Counted from the stretch's first letter, positions 41,227-49,998 are shown. The stretch: 64,000 bases of DNA from an uncultured Dehalococcoidia bacterium (GCA_958295765.1 CATQHB010000002.1:942091-1006090), one strand, 5' to 3'. Numbers and translations: made by a program. The notes: generated from the letters alone by a model not told the origin.

Positions 41227-43614
41227 ATGCGGAAAATCCCCCCCCCCCCCGACTTTTATGGACGGGCAAATATGCTGCCCAACGCCGCCGGCTGGACCGG
41301 GCTGGTGGTGGCAATGGTGGCGCTGCTGGCGGGGCTGGCCCTGCTGTACGGGGCGGGAACGGCGGCGGCCCAGTCCACCGTCGATTATGACGCGAATGAC
41401 AACGGCCTCATCGACATCGCTACCACCACCCAGTTGAACGCCATCCGCCACGACCTGGACGGCAACGGCGACGCCACCCACGCCGACTACGCGGCCGCCT
41501 TTCCCAACCGGGCCACTACCACCGGCGGGCGGATGGGCTGCCCGTCGGGGGTCTGCACCGGCTACGAACTGACCGCGAACCTGACCTTCGATGACGACGG
41601 CAACAGCAACGGCAGCAGCGCCGGCGACCGCTACTACAACGGCGGGTCGGGCTGGCTGCCCCTCGGCGACAGTACCAACAAATTCACCGCCACCTTCGAC
41701 GGCAAAAACAACAGCATTTCCTACCTGTATATCAACCGCACCACCGGGGCCGGGTCAGAGCTGACCGGGCTGTTCGGCAATACCGACGGCGCCACCCTCC
41801 GCAACGTTCAGTTGCTCAACGTCGACATAAATGCGGGATGGCGCGCCGGCGCCCTGGTCGGCGACATGAACGAAGGAACCATCACCAACAGTTACTCCAC
41901 CGGCCAGGTATCGGTAACGGGGAGCCGGGCCGGCGGGTTGGTCGGGCTGCTCCAGGCCCTCGGAACGAACAGCGGAACAATCAGCGGCAGTTACTCCACT
42001 GCCGACGTCTCCGCCGCCGCCGGCGAGGCCGGCGGCCTCGTGGCGGCGCTGTGGGGCGGCGGAAACGTGAACGCCAGTGTAACCTCCAGTTACGCCACCG
42101 GCGACGTCACCGCAACCACCTATGCCGGCGGACTGGTGGGACGAACGGACCCCGGAAACATATACCAAAGCTACGCCACCGGCGCCGTTACCGCCAGCGG
42201 CATTAGTGGCAGGGCCGGCGGCCTGGTGGGTTGGTTCCGTAGTGGCACTAGCGGCAGCGGCGGCAGCGCGGTACAGCTAACCAGCAACCTGACGGCCAGT
42301 TACGCCACCGGCCCGGTCAGCGTTACCAACACCGGCGCCGGCGCCGGCGTCGGCGTCACCGCCACCGGCAAGGCGGGGGGACTGGTGGGGGAAATTAACG
42401 CCTTTCTGACGCTGGATGCCTACGCCGCCAACCGGGCCAACGCCAACCTTACCGCTTGCTACGCCACCGGCGCGGTGGTCGGCGCTGGTGCCGACAACGA
42501 CCTGGGGGGACTGGTGGGCTTAGCCAACAGCCAGCGCACTCCTTCAACAGGCGGGACCGAGGGAGCCGGGGTTCATGGAATTACCAACGTGAACATCATC
42601 GCCAGTTACGCCACCGGCCAGGTAACCGGGGCCAGCGGCGCCGAAATCGGCGGCCTGGTGGGGGCCGAAATCGCCACCGCTACGCCCAATAATCCCGGGG
42701 AAAGCAACACCGGGTCCAGCAACATCGGTATTCTCAACAGCTATTGGGACACCGGAACCACCGGCATCGCCGACGACAGCGACATCCTGGCCCCGGAGGG
42801 CAAGACCACCCGGGAACTGCAACGGCCCAACGGCTACTCCGGCCTCTACGCCGCCTGGAACGTGAACCTGGACAGTACGACCGGCGGCGATGACCCCTGG
42901 AGTTTCGGGATGCCCTTCCAGTACCCCAAGCTGAAGTACGGGACGCATCAGCCGGTAACCCAGGGCAGCCAGGCAATGGGCGAAACGGATCACAAGAACT
43001 TCCCGGTGGTAGGGGAACCCATCTGGGTCTGCCTCGGCGACACCAGCCTGCGGGGGGCCAGCGCCTCCTGGCAGTGGCAGCGTTCCGACAACGGGTACTC
43101 CGGCTGGACCGACGTCACCAGCAACCGGGGAGCCAACCGGGGCAGCGGCTTTCCCACCTACGCCTACATCCCCAACAACGGCGACCTGAACAAATACTTC
43201 CGGGCCAGTATCGCCCTGACCGACGGCAGCACGGTTTACACCCGGGTTTTCGGCAAGGTGCGCGCCGCCGATGCCGCCACCGCCGGGACGGCGTTGACCT
43301 TTGGCAGCGGCAATACCAGCCCCTCGGTGAGCGCCGGGGTAGTTACCGTAGCCGGCAACTGGCAGCCCAGCGGGGCGGTCATGGACACCGTGCGCTGGGG
43401 CTGGCAGCGCTGCGACAACGCCGACGCCACTTATACCGACTGCCAGAACGTCATCCGTTCCTTCGCCATCTGGGGTTCCGGCGCCGAGACCCTGAGCTAC
43501 GACCCGGTGGTCGCCGACCAGGGCAAGTACCTGCGGGCCTACGTCTATTACGAAAGCAGCAGCGGCGTGTGGACCAAGGCCGCAACGCCTTTTACCGGGG
43601 CGGTGGGGCCGTAG
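41227..43614 (+). CDS. GLUG-repeat surface protein with C13 tract at its start
   Basis: 795 residues. The start ATG 41227 is followed by three codons and a 13-base C run (41238-41250), in frame here. A hydrophobic segment (about residues 22-48) ending GTAAAQS fits a signal peptide. A D-N-D-G-L-I-D-I region follows, then about eight GLUG repeats (AGGLVG ... SYATGQV) between about 200 and 515, giving a beta-helix-like adhesin body. The C-terminal part has two beta domains (W-Q-W and W-G-W-Q-R segments). No sorting signal seen. An in-frame ATG at 41272 lies after the tract and could bypass it. Flanked by inverted repeats. Confidence 0.82.
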   Translation: MRKIPPPPDFYGRANMLPNAAGWTGLVVAMVALLAGLALLYGAGTAAAQSTVDYDANDNGLIDIATTTQLNAIRHDLDGNGDATHADYAAAFPNRATTTGGRMGCPSGVCTGYELTANLTFDDDGNSNGSSAGDRYYNGGSGWLPLGDSTNKFTATFDGKNNSISYLYINRTTGAGSELTGLFGNTDGATLRNVQLLNVDINAGWRAGALVGDMNEGTITNSYSTGQVSVTGSRAGGLVGLLQALGTNSGTISGSYSTADVSAAAGEAGGLVAALWGGGNVNASVTSSYATGDVTATTYAGGLVGRTDPGNIYQSYATGAVTASGISGRAGGLVGWFRSGTSGSGGSAVQLTSNLTASYATGPVSVTNTGAGAGVGVTATGKAGGLVGEINAFLTLDAYAANRANANLTACYATGAVVGAGADNDLGGLVGLANSQRTPSTGGTEGAGVHGITNVNIIASYATGQVTGASGAEIGGLVGAEIATATPNNPGESNTGSSNIGILNSYWDTGTTGIADDSDILAPEGKTTRELQRPNGYSGLYAAWNVNLDSTTGGDDPWSFGMPFQYPKLKYGTHQPVTQGSQAMGETDHKNFPVVGEPIWVCLGDTSLRGASASWQWQRSDNGYSGWTDVTSNRGANRGSGFPTYAYIPNNGDLNKYFRASIALTDGSTVYTRVFGKVRAADAATAGTALTFGSGNTSPSVSAGVVTVAGNWQPSGAVMDTVRWGWQRCDNADATYTDCQNVIRSFAIWGSGAETLSYDPVVADQGKYLRAYVYYESSSGVWTKAATPFTGAVGP
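41238..41250 (+). repeat. homopolymeric C13 tract in GLUG gene start
   Basis: Thirteen C bases followed by GACTTTTA, the same word that follows the C tracts of the two LRR genes (10 and 48 kb regions). Confidence 0.85.
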
Positions 43615-43615
43615 T

Positions 43616-43675
43616 TAGGAGTTAGGAATTAAGAATTAGGAATTAGGAATTAAGAATTAGGTCGCGAACCGCCCC
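43616..43675 (-). repeat. right flank repeat of the GLUG-protein cassette
   Basis: GTTAGGAATTAAGAATTAGG words and then GCGAACCGCCCC, the inverted complement of 41089-41147, beginning right after the stop codon. Confidence 0.8.
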
Positions 43676-43736
43676 TACGTTGGGCTGAGGCATACCAACA
43701 TCCATACCAACATCAGTTGCGGAGTACCAACATCCG

Positions 43737-43921
43737 GGTAGGGGCGGGTTTATAACCCGCCCGCCGTTCAACGGCAGGAATGTACCGGAAAACGGGTAGG
43801 CCATAGCCAACATACTCCGGCCCCCGGGCCAGGGCGGGTTATAAACCCGCCCCTACCATACAATCCTTTGGGTGGTTCGACCGGCTCACCATGAGCGGAT
43901 GATTAGCTCACCATGAGCGGG
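43737..43921. repeat. REP palindromes and CTCACCATGAGC half-elements
   Basis: GGGCGGGTT palindromes near 43738-43762 and 43829-43856, then two CTCACCATGAGCGG halves. No gene in 43676-44160. Confidence 0.8.
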
Positions 43922-43986
43922 GTTTGTTCCTGGCGCAGTCTTGGCACCCGCCCGGCATCCCGCCCCAAGGCAACCGCCGCATAACA

Positions 43987-44083
43987 CCGTCGTTCCGGCG
44001 AAAGCCGGAATCCAGGAAATCCCCCGGCAAAGAACGCGCCGGCTACCGAGGATTCTGGATTCCGGCTTTCGCCGGAACGACGG
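43987..44083. repeat. inverted-repeat element, CGTCGTTCCGGC family
   Basis: Third full copy of the 29-base-arm element; an extra truncated arm follows at 44092-44104. Confidence 0.85.
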
Positions 44084-44160
44084 TTGCTTGCGCCGGAACG
44101 ACGGTTGTTTGGGTTGCCATAAATAAAAGATGATTGCCCCGGATAATGGCGGCGCCGGCG

Positions 44161-44189
44161 TTACCCCTTCCGCCCTTTTGTGCTATTCT
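44161..44189 (+). promoter_or_regulatory. possible promoter of the D-threonine-aldolase-like genes
   Basis: TTACCC at 44161-44166, 17 bases, TATTCT at 44184-44189. Moderate match only. Confidence 0.4.
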
Positions 44190-44234
44190 GCCTGAATAGC
44201 AACCGTTCAAGCGAGGCAAGCGAGGTTTTAGCCG

Positions 44235-45335
44235 ATGGAGCGACCGATTTTTCAGCCGGTAGGCACGGCTCAAGAGGAACTGGATACCCCGGCCCTGGTG
44301 GTGGATTTGGCGGTGATGGCCGGCAACATTGCAACCCTGCATCAGGCTTTCTCCGGTTCCGGCGTGGCGGTGCGGCCTCATATCTCCTGCCACCAGTGTC
44401 CCGACGTGGCCCGGCGGCAGGTGGCCGGCGGCGGCGGCATTGCCGTAAGTTCCCTGGGGGAGGCGGAAGTGTTCGCCGGGGCCGGTTTCGACGACATCCT
44501 GATTGCCGGCCGGGTAGTTACCATCCCCAAAATCCGGCGCCTTTGCGCCCTGGCCGGGAGCAGTCAAATCACCCTGGCGGTGGACAGCCGGCGCAACCTG
44601 GATGATTTGTCCGCGGCGGCGGCCGGTTCCGGCGTTTCCCTGGGCATTGTAGTTGACCTGGACGCCGGCTATGGCTACGGGGGCGTGGCCCCGGGGCCGG
44701 ATGCCGTTGCGTTGGCCCAGGCCGCTGCCGCCGCGCCCGGCCTGGAGTTTCGGGGGCTGATGGCCTACGAAGGGCCGCTGCCCCTGACCGACCGGGCCGC
44801 GCGGGAGGCCGAAACCCGCCGCCGCTTGCAGCCGGTGGTGGACACCCGGGAACTGGTGGAGCGGGCCGGCCTGCCGGTGGCGATAGTCAGCGTGGGCGGC
44901 ACCCATAACTACGACAGCGCCGCCGCCCTATCCGGCGTTACCGAGGTGCAAGCCGGGGTCTATCCCCTGATGGACGCCAGCCATTGCCGGGTGCGCCCGG
45001 AGTTGGCCCCGGCGGCCCGCATCCTGGGCACGGTCATCAGCCACCCGGTTGCCGGCCGGGCCGTAGTGGATGCCGGCCACAAGGCCACCGGGCCGGACTT
45101 CGGTTTGCCGGCGCTGGACGGAGTGGCCGGCGCCGCCGCGACCCGTTTCAGCGCCGAGCACGGCATCCTGGAATTGGAGGAGCCGGCGGCGGCGCAACTG
45201 CGGCCCAACGACCAGGTCTGGCTGATTCCCTATGACCTGGCCCTGTGCGTCAATCAGTTTGACTACCTGCGGGCGGTGAGTGATGGCAAGCTGGTGGGCT
45301 ATTGGCCCATCGCGGCCCGGGGCCGGCTGGACTAG
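44235..45335 (+). CDS. D-threonine-aldolase-like protein lacking the PLP lysine
   Basis: 366 residues with an alanine-racemase-type barrel followed by the D-threonine-aldolase C-terminal domain (VVDAGHKATGPDFG). In the family the PLP Lys sits in a RPH-x-K-x-HK motif; here it reads RPHISCHQC, with no Lys at either position. The C-terminal H-x-C metal site is also changed (YDLALC). The overall fold and PPR-like surroundings (VGGTHNYD) are kept. It is probably not a normal PLP enzyme; it may be a regulatory or altered-function partner of the next gene, 55 bases downstream. Confidence 0.75.
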   Translation: MERPIFQPVGTAQEELDTPALVVDLAVMAGNIATLHQAFSGSGVAVRPHISCHQCPDVARRQVAGGGGIAVSSLGEAEVFAGAGFDDILIAGRVVTIPKIRRLCALAGSSQITLAVDSRRNLDDLSAAAAGSGVSLGIVVDLDAGYGYGGVAPGPDAVALAQAAAAAPGLEFRGLMAYEGPLPLTDRAAREAETRRRLQPVVDTRELVERAGLPVAIVSVGGTHNYDSAAALSGVTEVQAGVYPLMDASHCRVRPELAPAARILGTVISHPVAGRAVVDAGHKATGPDFGLPALDGVAGAAATRFSAEHGILELEEPAAAQLRPNDQVWLIPYDLALCVNQFDYLRAVSDGKLVGYWPIAARGRLD

Positions 45336-45389
45336 GGGCCGGAAGTATCAAGTCGGCATTAGTTGTCGGAAAATGTGGGAGGTCTTACG

Positions 45390-46493
45390 ATGCACCAACT
45401 CTATCGTCCGCCGCCGGGCACCCCGGTGGCCGAACTGGATACGCCCTGCCTGATTCTGGACCTGGACGCCCTGGACCGCAATATGGGGGTGATGGCCGAC
45501 TACTATGGGGGGCGGAGCAGCAAGCTGCGGGGCCATAGCAAGAATCACAAGACGCCGGCGTTGGCCCTGCGCCAGATTCGGCGGGGCGGCACCGTCGGCG
45601 GGGTCTGCGCCGCCAAGGTGGCCGAGGCCGAGGTGATGGTTCACGGCGGCATCGGCAGCGTCTTTATCACCAGCGAGGTAGTTGCCCCGCTGAAAATCGA
45701 CCGCCTCTGCACCCTGGCCGGCCAGGCGGAGCTGCTGGTGGCCTGCGATGACCCGGAGAACGCCCGCGCCCTTTCTCAGGCGGCGGCGGCCCAGGGCGTC
45801 AACCTGGGGGTGGTCATTGAGCAGGAGACCGGCCTGATTCGCTGCGGCGTCCAGGAAGCGGCGGCGGGGGTGGCCCTGGCCCGCCTGATTGACGCCCTCC
45901 CCGGCCTGACCTTTCGGGGTATTATGAGCCACCAGATGATGGCCCAGCCCTCCGCCGACCGGGAGGACCGGGCCACCGAGGCCCACCGCCTGATTCAACC
46001 GGTGCTGGACTTGAAGGACGCCATCACCGCCGCCGGCCTGCCGGTGGAAATCGTCTCTACCGGGGAAACCTGGAGCTATGACGTGGCTGGCGACATCCCC
46101 GGCGTAACCGAAGTTCAGGGCGGGAGTTACCTGGTGATGGAAACGGAGTACGAGTATATGCCGGATTTCCAGTTTGCCGGCAAGGTGCTGACCACCATCA
46201 TCAGCGCGCCCCGGCCGGGGGTGGCGGTAGGGGACGCCGGCGCCAAGGCGGTAGGCGGGCTGAAGGGCCTGCCCCGGGTGGAAAACCGCCCCGGCGTAAC
46301 GGCGGCGGAAATGGACGCCGACCGGATCGTGTTCCGGGTAGAGGACGGGGCCGCGCTGGAAATCGGCGACCAGGTAACGCTAATCCCCGGCCAGCAGGAC
46401 GCCATGGTCAGCCGCTGGGACCGGTTCATCGGCATAAGGGACGGCGTGGTAGAAGCAGTCTGGGACATCCAGGCCCGGGGCTGCCATAACTAG
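45390..46493 (+). CDS. D-threonine-aldolase-like PLP protein
   Basis: 367 residues from ATG 45390, which has GGGAGG upstream. LDTPCLILDLDALDRN starts the barrel. RGHSKNHKTP carries the PLP Lys expected for D-threonine aldolase and D-serine dehydratase-like enzymes. VVAVGDAGAKAVG-type and VWDIQARG segments mark the C-terminal domain. The usual His-x-Cys metal pair is replaced near IPGQQDAMV. Likely acts on a D-beta-hydroxy amino acid, but the metal site change leaves the reaction open. Co-oriented with its Lys-less paralogue. Confidence 0.78.
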   Translation: MHQLYRPPPGTPVAELDTPCLILDLDALDRNMGVMADYYGGRSSKLRGHSKNHKTPALALRQIRRGGTVGGVCAAKVAEAEVMVHGGIGSVFITSEVVAPLKIDRLCTLAGQAELLVACDDPENARALSQAAAAQGVNLGVVIEQETGLIRCGVQEAAAGVALARLIDALPGLTFRGIMSHQMMAQPSADREDRATEAHRLIQPVLDLKDAITAAGLPVEIVSTGETWSYDVAGDIPGVTEVQGGSYLVMETEYEYMPDFQFAGKVLTTIISAPRPGVAVGDAGAKAVGGLKGLPRVENRPGVTAAEMDADRIVFRVEDGAALEIGDQVTLIPGQQDAMVSRWDRFIGIRDGVVEAVWDIQARGCHN

Positions 46494-46536
46494 GCATCAG
46501 ATAAGGATACCGCAGCTACCAACCAGTGGCCCAACC

Positions 46537-46641
46537 CGCTCATGCAGCAACCCAACCCGCTCATGGTGAGCTTGTCGAACCATCCCAGCCCCGTCCTTCG
46601 ACAAGCTCAGGATGAGCGGGTTGGGTTGCTGCATGAGCGGG
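46537..46641. repeat. inverted-repeat element, CTCATGGTGAGC family
   Basis: Nested symmetric copies: CAACCCGCTCATGCAGCAACC outside, CTCATGGTGAGCTTGTCGAA and its inverted partner inside. Confidence 0.8.
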
Positions 46642-46700
46642 GTATTTACATTGCGGCCTATGCCGAAAAGGAAAAAACCCCGGCGTTGCCACAACCCGAT

Positions 46701-46729
46701 TTGACAACTGCCCGGAACCGGCATAGCAT
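46701..46729 (+). promoter_or_regulatory. promoter of LRR cassette 2
   Basis: TTGACA at 46701-46706, 17 bases, TAGCAT at 46724-46729. Promoter, leader and AAGGAGCG site are near-identical to those of cassette 1 (11053-11128). Confidence 0.7.
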
Positions 46730-46775
46730 TGGGCCAACCCGGACTGCCTGAATCAAAGTTTAAGGAGCGTTTATA

Positions 46776-48032
46776 ATGCCCGGAATTTTACCCCCCCCCC
46801 CCCCCCCCCCCCCCCGACTTTTAGCCCGTAATTGCGTCTTTGTATCACTGATACTGACCCTGGCCCTGCTGCTGGCCTGTAGTTCCGCCGCCCCGGTCGC
46901 CGACCCCGAACCGGAACCGGCCGCGCGGGAAGCCCCCGCCGCCCCGTCCGCCGACCCTCAACCGGAGCCGGCCGCGCCGGAAGTCCTGACTGCCCCGGTA
47001 ACCACGGAAAACACCCCGGCAATGCCGGCTGCCACGCCGGTAACCGACCAGGTTGCCGCCGGGCCGACTGCTACTCCCGAGACTGTCGCGCCGGCGCCTA
47101 CGCCCTCGCCGGTAGTTGCTGTACCTACCGCAACGCCAATACCCGCGCCGGCGGCGACGCCCGTGCCCGATACCCCTGCACCTACCGCAACGCCGGTACC
47201 CACGCCAACCCCGGCGCCTACCCTGACCCCTTTGGAAAGAGACCGGGAAACCCTGATAGCTATCTACGACGCCCTTGGCTATAGCCTTGGGCACCGGGTG
47301 TCCGACGATTCAATACAATTTTGGCCGGGTGTTGCCGGTTATGGCGATGCCGGGGTTACTGAACTGGACCTTAGCAACCCGGCTGATGATGGCTCGAGCG
47401 TGATCACGGGGATGGGGATACCGGTAGAGTTGGGCAACCTGACCAACCTTACCGTGCTGAACCTCGGTGGAAACCGTTTGAGCGGGGAGATACCGGCGGA
47501 GTTGGGCAACCTGTCCAACCTGACCGTGCTGAACCTCGGCCGCAGCCGGTTGAGCGGGGAAATACCGGCGGAGTTGGGCAACCTGTCCAACCTTACCACG
47601 CTGAATCTCAGCCGCAGCCGGGGGGGCGAAAGTGCTAACCGGTTGAGCGGGGAAATACCGGCGGAGTGGGGCAACCTGTCCAACCTTACCACGCTGAACC
47701 TCGAAGGTAACCAGTTGAGCGGGGAGATACCCGCGGAGTTGGGCAACTTGACCAACCTTACCGTGCTGAACCTCAGCGAGAACCAGTTGAGCGGGGAGAT
47801 ACCAGCAGAGTTGGGCAACCTGACCAACCTTACCGAGCTGCACCTCGGCTGGAACCAGTTGAGCGGGGAGATACCGGTGGAGTTGGACAACTGGCTTAAA
47901 TCTATTGAAGTGGTGTTACTTCGTGGTAATCAGTTCAACTTTGTTGACCAGGATAACAAGTGCGTAAAGCGTTACATGGAGGAGCGCTTTGATTACCCTG
48001 GGTATTTTGGCTTCGCTCAGTGGTGCGAGTAA
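46776..48032 (+). CDS. LRR lipoprotein with C25 tract (phase-on)
   Basis: 418 residues. MPGIL, then eight Pro from the C tract, then RLLARNC and a lipoprotein signal with lipobox LLAC (Cys35). A Pro/Thr/Ala-rich linker (about 38-150) follows and then a degenerate LRR cap and six to seven leucine-rich repeats of the LSGEIPAELGNL type (about 215-390). The eight Pro residues sit at the front of the signal peptide, so tract length changes would alter or break export as well as frame. AAGGAGCG lies upstream. Predicted to sit on the outer face of the membrane and bind proteins or glycans. Followed by the membrane protein at 48146. Confidence 0.85.
   Translation: MPGILPPPPPPPPRLLARNCVFVSLILTLALLLACSSAAPVADPEPEPAAREAPAAPSADPQPEPAAPEVLTAPVTTENTPAMPAATPVTDQVAAGPTATPETVAPAPTPSPVVAVPTATPIPAPAATPVPDTPAPTATPVPTPTPAPTLTPLERDRETLIAIYDALGYSLGHRVSDDSIQFWPGVAGYGDAGVTELDLSNPADDGSSVITGMGIPVELGNLTNLTVLNLGGNRLSGEIPAELGNLSNLTVLNLGRSRLSGEIPAELGNLSNLTTLNLSRSRGGESANRLSGEIPAEWGNLSNLTTLNLEGNQLSGEIPAELGNLTNLTVLNLSENQLSGEIPAELGNLTNLTELHLGWNQLSGEIPVELDNWLKSIEVVLLRGNQFNFVDQDNKCVKRYMEERFDYPGYFGFAQWCE
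46791..46815 (+). repeat. homopolymeric C25 tract in LRR gene start
   Basis: Twenty-five C bases, one more than a multiple of three, which puts the lipoprotein in frame. The equivalent tract of cassette 1 has 18. Confidence 0.85.
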
Positions 48033-48145
48033 TTCCGTCGGGCGGGTAGCGCACGGGGCTGCCCCGGTTGCTCTGTGGGCTGCCCGTCCGGGGTTAGAGA
48101 GTTTGGCTTTAATTGCGGAACCAGTTTTCGACGGGAGGGTTATAG
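48033..48145 (+). other. conserved linker between LRR and membrane protein genes
   Basis: About 110 bases that match 9239-9350 (minus strand) closely, with a conserved CCCCGG...CCGGGG inverted repeat and a GGGAGGG ribosome site at its end. It may carry a hairpin that tunes downstream expression. Confidence 0.65.
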
Positions 48146-48889
48146 ATGATTGCGGAAATGGAAATTATAGTAGGTTGGGCCGCCATATTCATCGGATTGG
48201 CGGGGGCTTCCTTCTTGCTAGGGAGAAAGTTTGCCATGTGTGGCCGGTCTATCCGGGAGCATCGGTGCAAAAATCTAGATTTGTACCAGAAGTGGGGTTT
48301 GTGTCAAGAACTTTCTGATGAGCCGCTCTTACCCGGCAAAGCTGTGATGATATGCGTTTCCATTGTTGCGCTTTTTGCTTTTCTTAATTTTGTTCCTGTC
48401 GTGTCTCTGGTTTGTAAAGTGGGGTTGATAGCAGCAACGTGGTCCATTTTGTGTGCTGTGAAACCTTACTGGATGAACGTCATTATTATTTTGTTTCTAT
48501 TTTTTGGGTCGGCGGGGTGTGGCTTCTACATTCGAAAGAGACAGTTCGGTGACCTCAAGACAAAAATGGAGGCATTGAAGGACTTCAGCAAAAGTCATTT
48601 CAAGTATTCTCTGGTCAAGTATCCTCTGGCTGATCGTGCCGTGGGACTCGCAATGTATGAGGCTTTGCGTACTGCGCCTGGATGTTGGGAAGCGTATGTC
48701 AAATTGAATAATGCTAATCCTGATGCAGCAACCGACCGGGAGTTCCGGGAGTTGGCTGCGACTTATCACCACAGCCGGACCAATCAACATACGCGGCTGG
48801 CGATTCTAATCAGCCTCGTTGGAGTGGCTGCGTCTTTGGGTATATCGGTGGGCATACCGTTGCTCAAGGCGTTGCATGATCTGGGCTAG
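48146..48889 (+). CDS. multi-pass membrane protein of the LRR cassette
   Basis: 247 residues. The first 33 (MIAEMEIIVGWAAIFIGLAG...) match the 39-residue peptide at 9119-9238. After SIRE the sequence is unrelated and AT-richer. Hydrophobic segments at about 5-26, 70-90, 95-112, 112-130 and 214-240 suggest five membrane passes, with a soluble loop of about 80 residues between the last two. A W-E-A-Y region in that loop has no recognised fold. GGGAGGG precedes the ATG. Looks like a fusion of a shared leader segment to a transferred body. Confidence 0.7.
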   Translation: MIAEMEIIVGWAAIFIGLAGASFLLGRKFAMCGRSIREHRCKNLDLYQKWGLCQELSDEPLLPGKAVMICVSIVALFAFLNFVPVVSLVCKVGLIAATWSILCAVKPYWMNVIIILFLFFGSAGCGFYIRKRQFGDLKTKMEALKDFSKSHFKYSLVKYPLADRAVGLAMYEALRTAPGCWEAYVKLNNANPDAATDREFRELAATYHHSRTNQHTRLAILISLVGVAASLGISVGIPLLKALHDLG

Positions 48890-48918
48890 TTGTTGCGGGC
48901 CTCAATCAGGCCAGCCCG

Positions 48919-48956
48919 ACCGCCCACTGAACAAGGAGAGTGGTTCAGTGGGCGGT
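48919..48956 (+). terminator. hairpin after the LRR cassette membrane protein
   Basis: A perfect 14-bp stem (ACCGCCCACTGAAC/GTTCAGTGGGCGGT) with a 10-base loop, 30 bases after the stop. Only a weak T run follows. Confidence 0.6.
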
Positions 48957-49070
48957 TCCTGTTCAAGGGTTCCACCAAGCACCGCCGGGTACGGCAAATT
49001 TACCGGTGAGCGGGGCATTTACTCCGGCGGCGATAGCCGAAAGGCCCGGCGATTGCCCGGCATCATACAC

Positions 49071-49131
49071 CCGCTCATGGTGAGCCTGTCGAACCACCAA
49101 CCCCGTACTTCAACCGGCTCAGGATGAGCGG
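49071..49131. repeat. inverted-repeat element, CTCATGGTGAGC family
   Basis: CCGCTCATGGTGAGCCTGTC facing a CAACCGGCTCAGGATGAGCGG arm that has diverged. Confidence 0.75.
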
Positions 49132-49162
49132 TACAAAAAAGCGGTATTACCGGGGCATACCC

Positions 49163-49834
49163 CTAATCGTTCAGCCCCGGCCAGGCGGGGACGGACAATA
49201 GTTCCTTGAGCTTGCGGGCGCTGCTGTGGGGGCCGGAGAGGACCGGCGCCGGGCAGCTGGCCTGCAACCGGGTCAGGGCGGTAGCCATAGAGAACTGGCC
49301 CAGCAGTACCGCGTCCACGCCGGCGGCCAGGCCGTTGACCAGTTCCTCCAGCCGGGCCTCAAAGGCCGCCGCCCCCTGGGTACGCAGCAGGGGAATCAAC
49401 TCCTCGGCCAGGCATAGCTCCGGCTCCACCGTCCGGCCCTGCTCGGCGGCGGCGCGGCGCAGATAGTAGTCCGAGTCCCGCAGGGTGGCGGGAAAGGCGG
49501 CGATGATGCCGATGCGGTTGCCGTGTTTCAGGGCCTCCTCCATCACCGGGCTGTAGGAGGACACCACCGGAATGTCCACCAGGTCCCGGGCCGTCTCCAC
49601 CACCGGGGCGAAAAAGGAGCAGGCCAGCCCAATGGCGTCGGCGCCGTGCTCCCCGCAGTAGCAAATAAGCTGGCTCATCCGGCGGCGCAGTTGGGGGGTA
49701 AGCTGCCCGGCAAAGTCGAGGGACAGCCCCTCATCCAGCAGGTTCACCACCTCCGCCTCGGGAAACTCCTCGCGAAAGGCCACCCGCACCGGGGGCACCG
49801 ACTCGGCCAGGGCGTGAATCATTACAATACGCAT
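49163..49834 (-). CDS. Asp/Glu/hydantoin racemase family protein
   Basis: 223 residues from ATG 49834 (MRIVMIHALAES), which begins the conserved fold. The first catalytic Cys is in GLACSFF. The second, normally in a LGCTSM-type motif, is replaced by LGQFSMA, so two-base racemisation is unlikely and a decarboxylase or isomerase-like one-Cys mechanism would fit better. A longer start at 49876 adds a region with no conservation signs. Confidence 0.75.
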   Translation of the reverse strand: MRIVMIHALAESVPPVRVAFREEFPEAEVVNLLDEGLSLDFAGQLTPQLRRRMSQLICYCGEHGADAIGLACSFFAPVVETARDLVDIPVVSSYSPVMEEALKHGNRIGIIAAFPATLRDSDYYLRRAAAEQGRTVEPELCLAEELIPLLRTQGAAAFEARLEELVNGLAAGVDAVLLGQFSMATALTRLQASCPAPVLSGPHSSARKLKELLSVPAWPGLND

Positions 49835-49998
49835 TAAACTTAAACTTCCGGCCCCGTCCGGCGGGCGGGGCAACATAAAATTGGCGCCAATCAGTTCAGC
49901 GGTTAATAGTTAATTTTAGCATTGATTGGCGCCGGGTGGGTAGGTGGTTGGGGGGATTATCCGGGCAATCGCATTATAACCAGGGCAACCCAGGTAAC

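Noticed and set aside
35082-46493. One coordinated D-amino-acid operon from the deacylase-like gene to the aldolase-like pair
   Set aside because: The genes are separated by convergent genes, repeats and the GLUG cassette, so only a loose functional hint remains.
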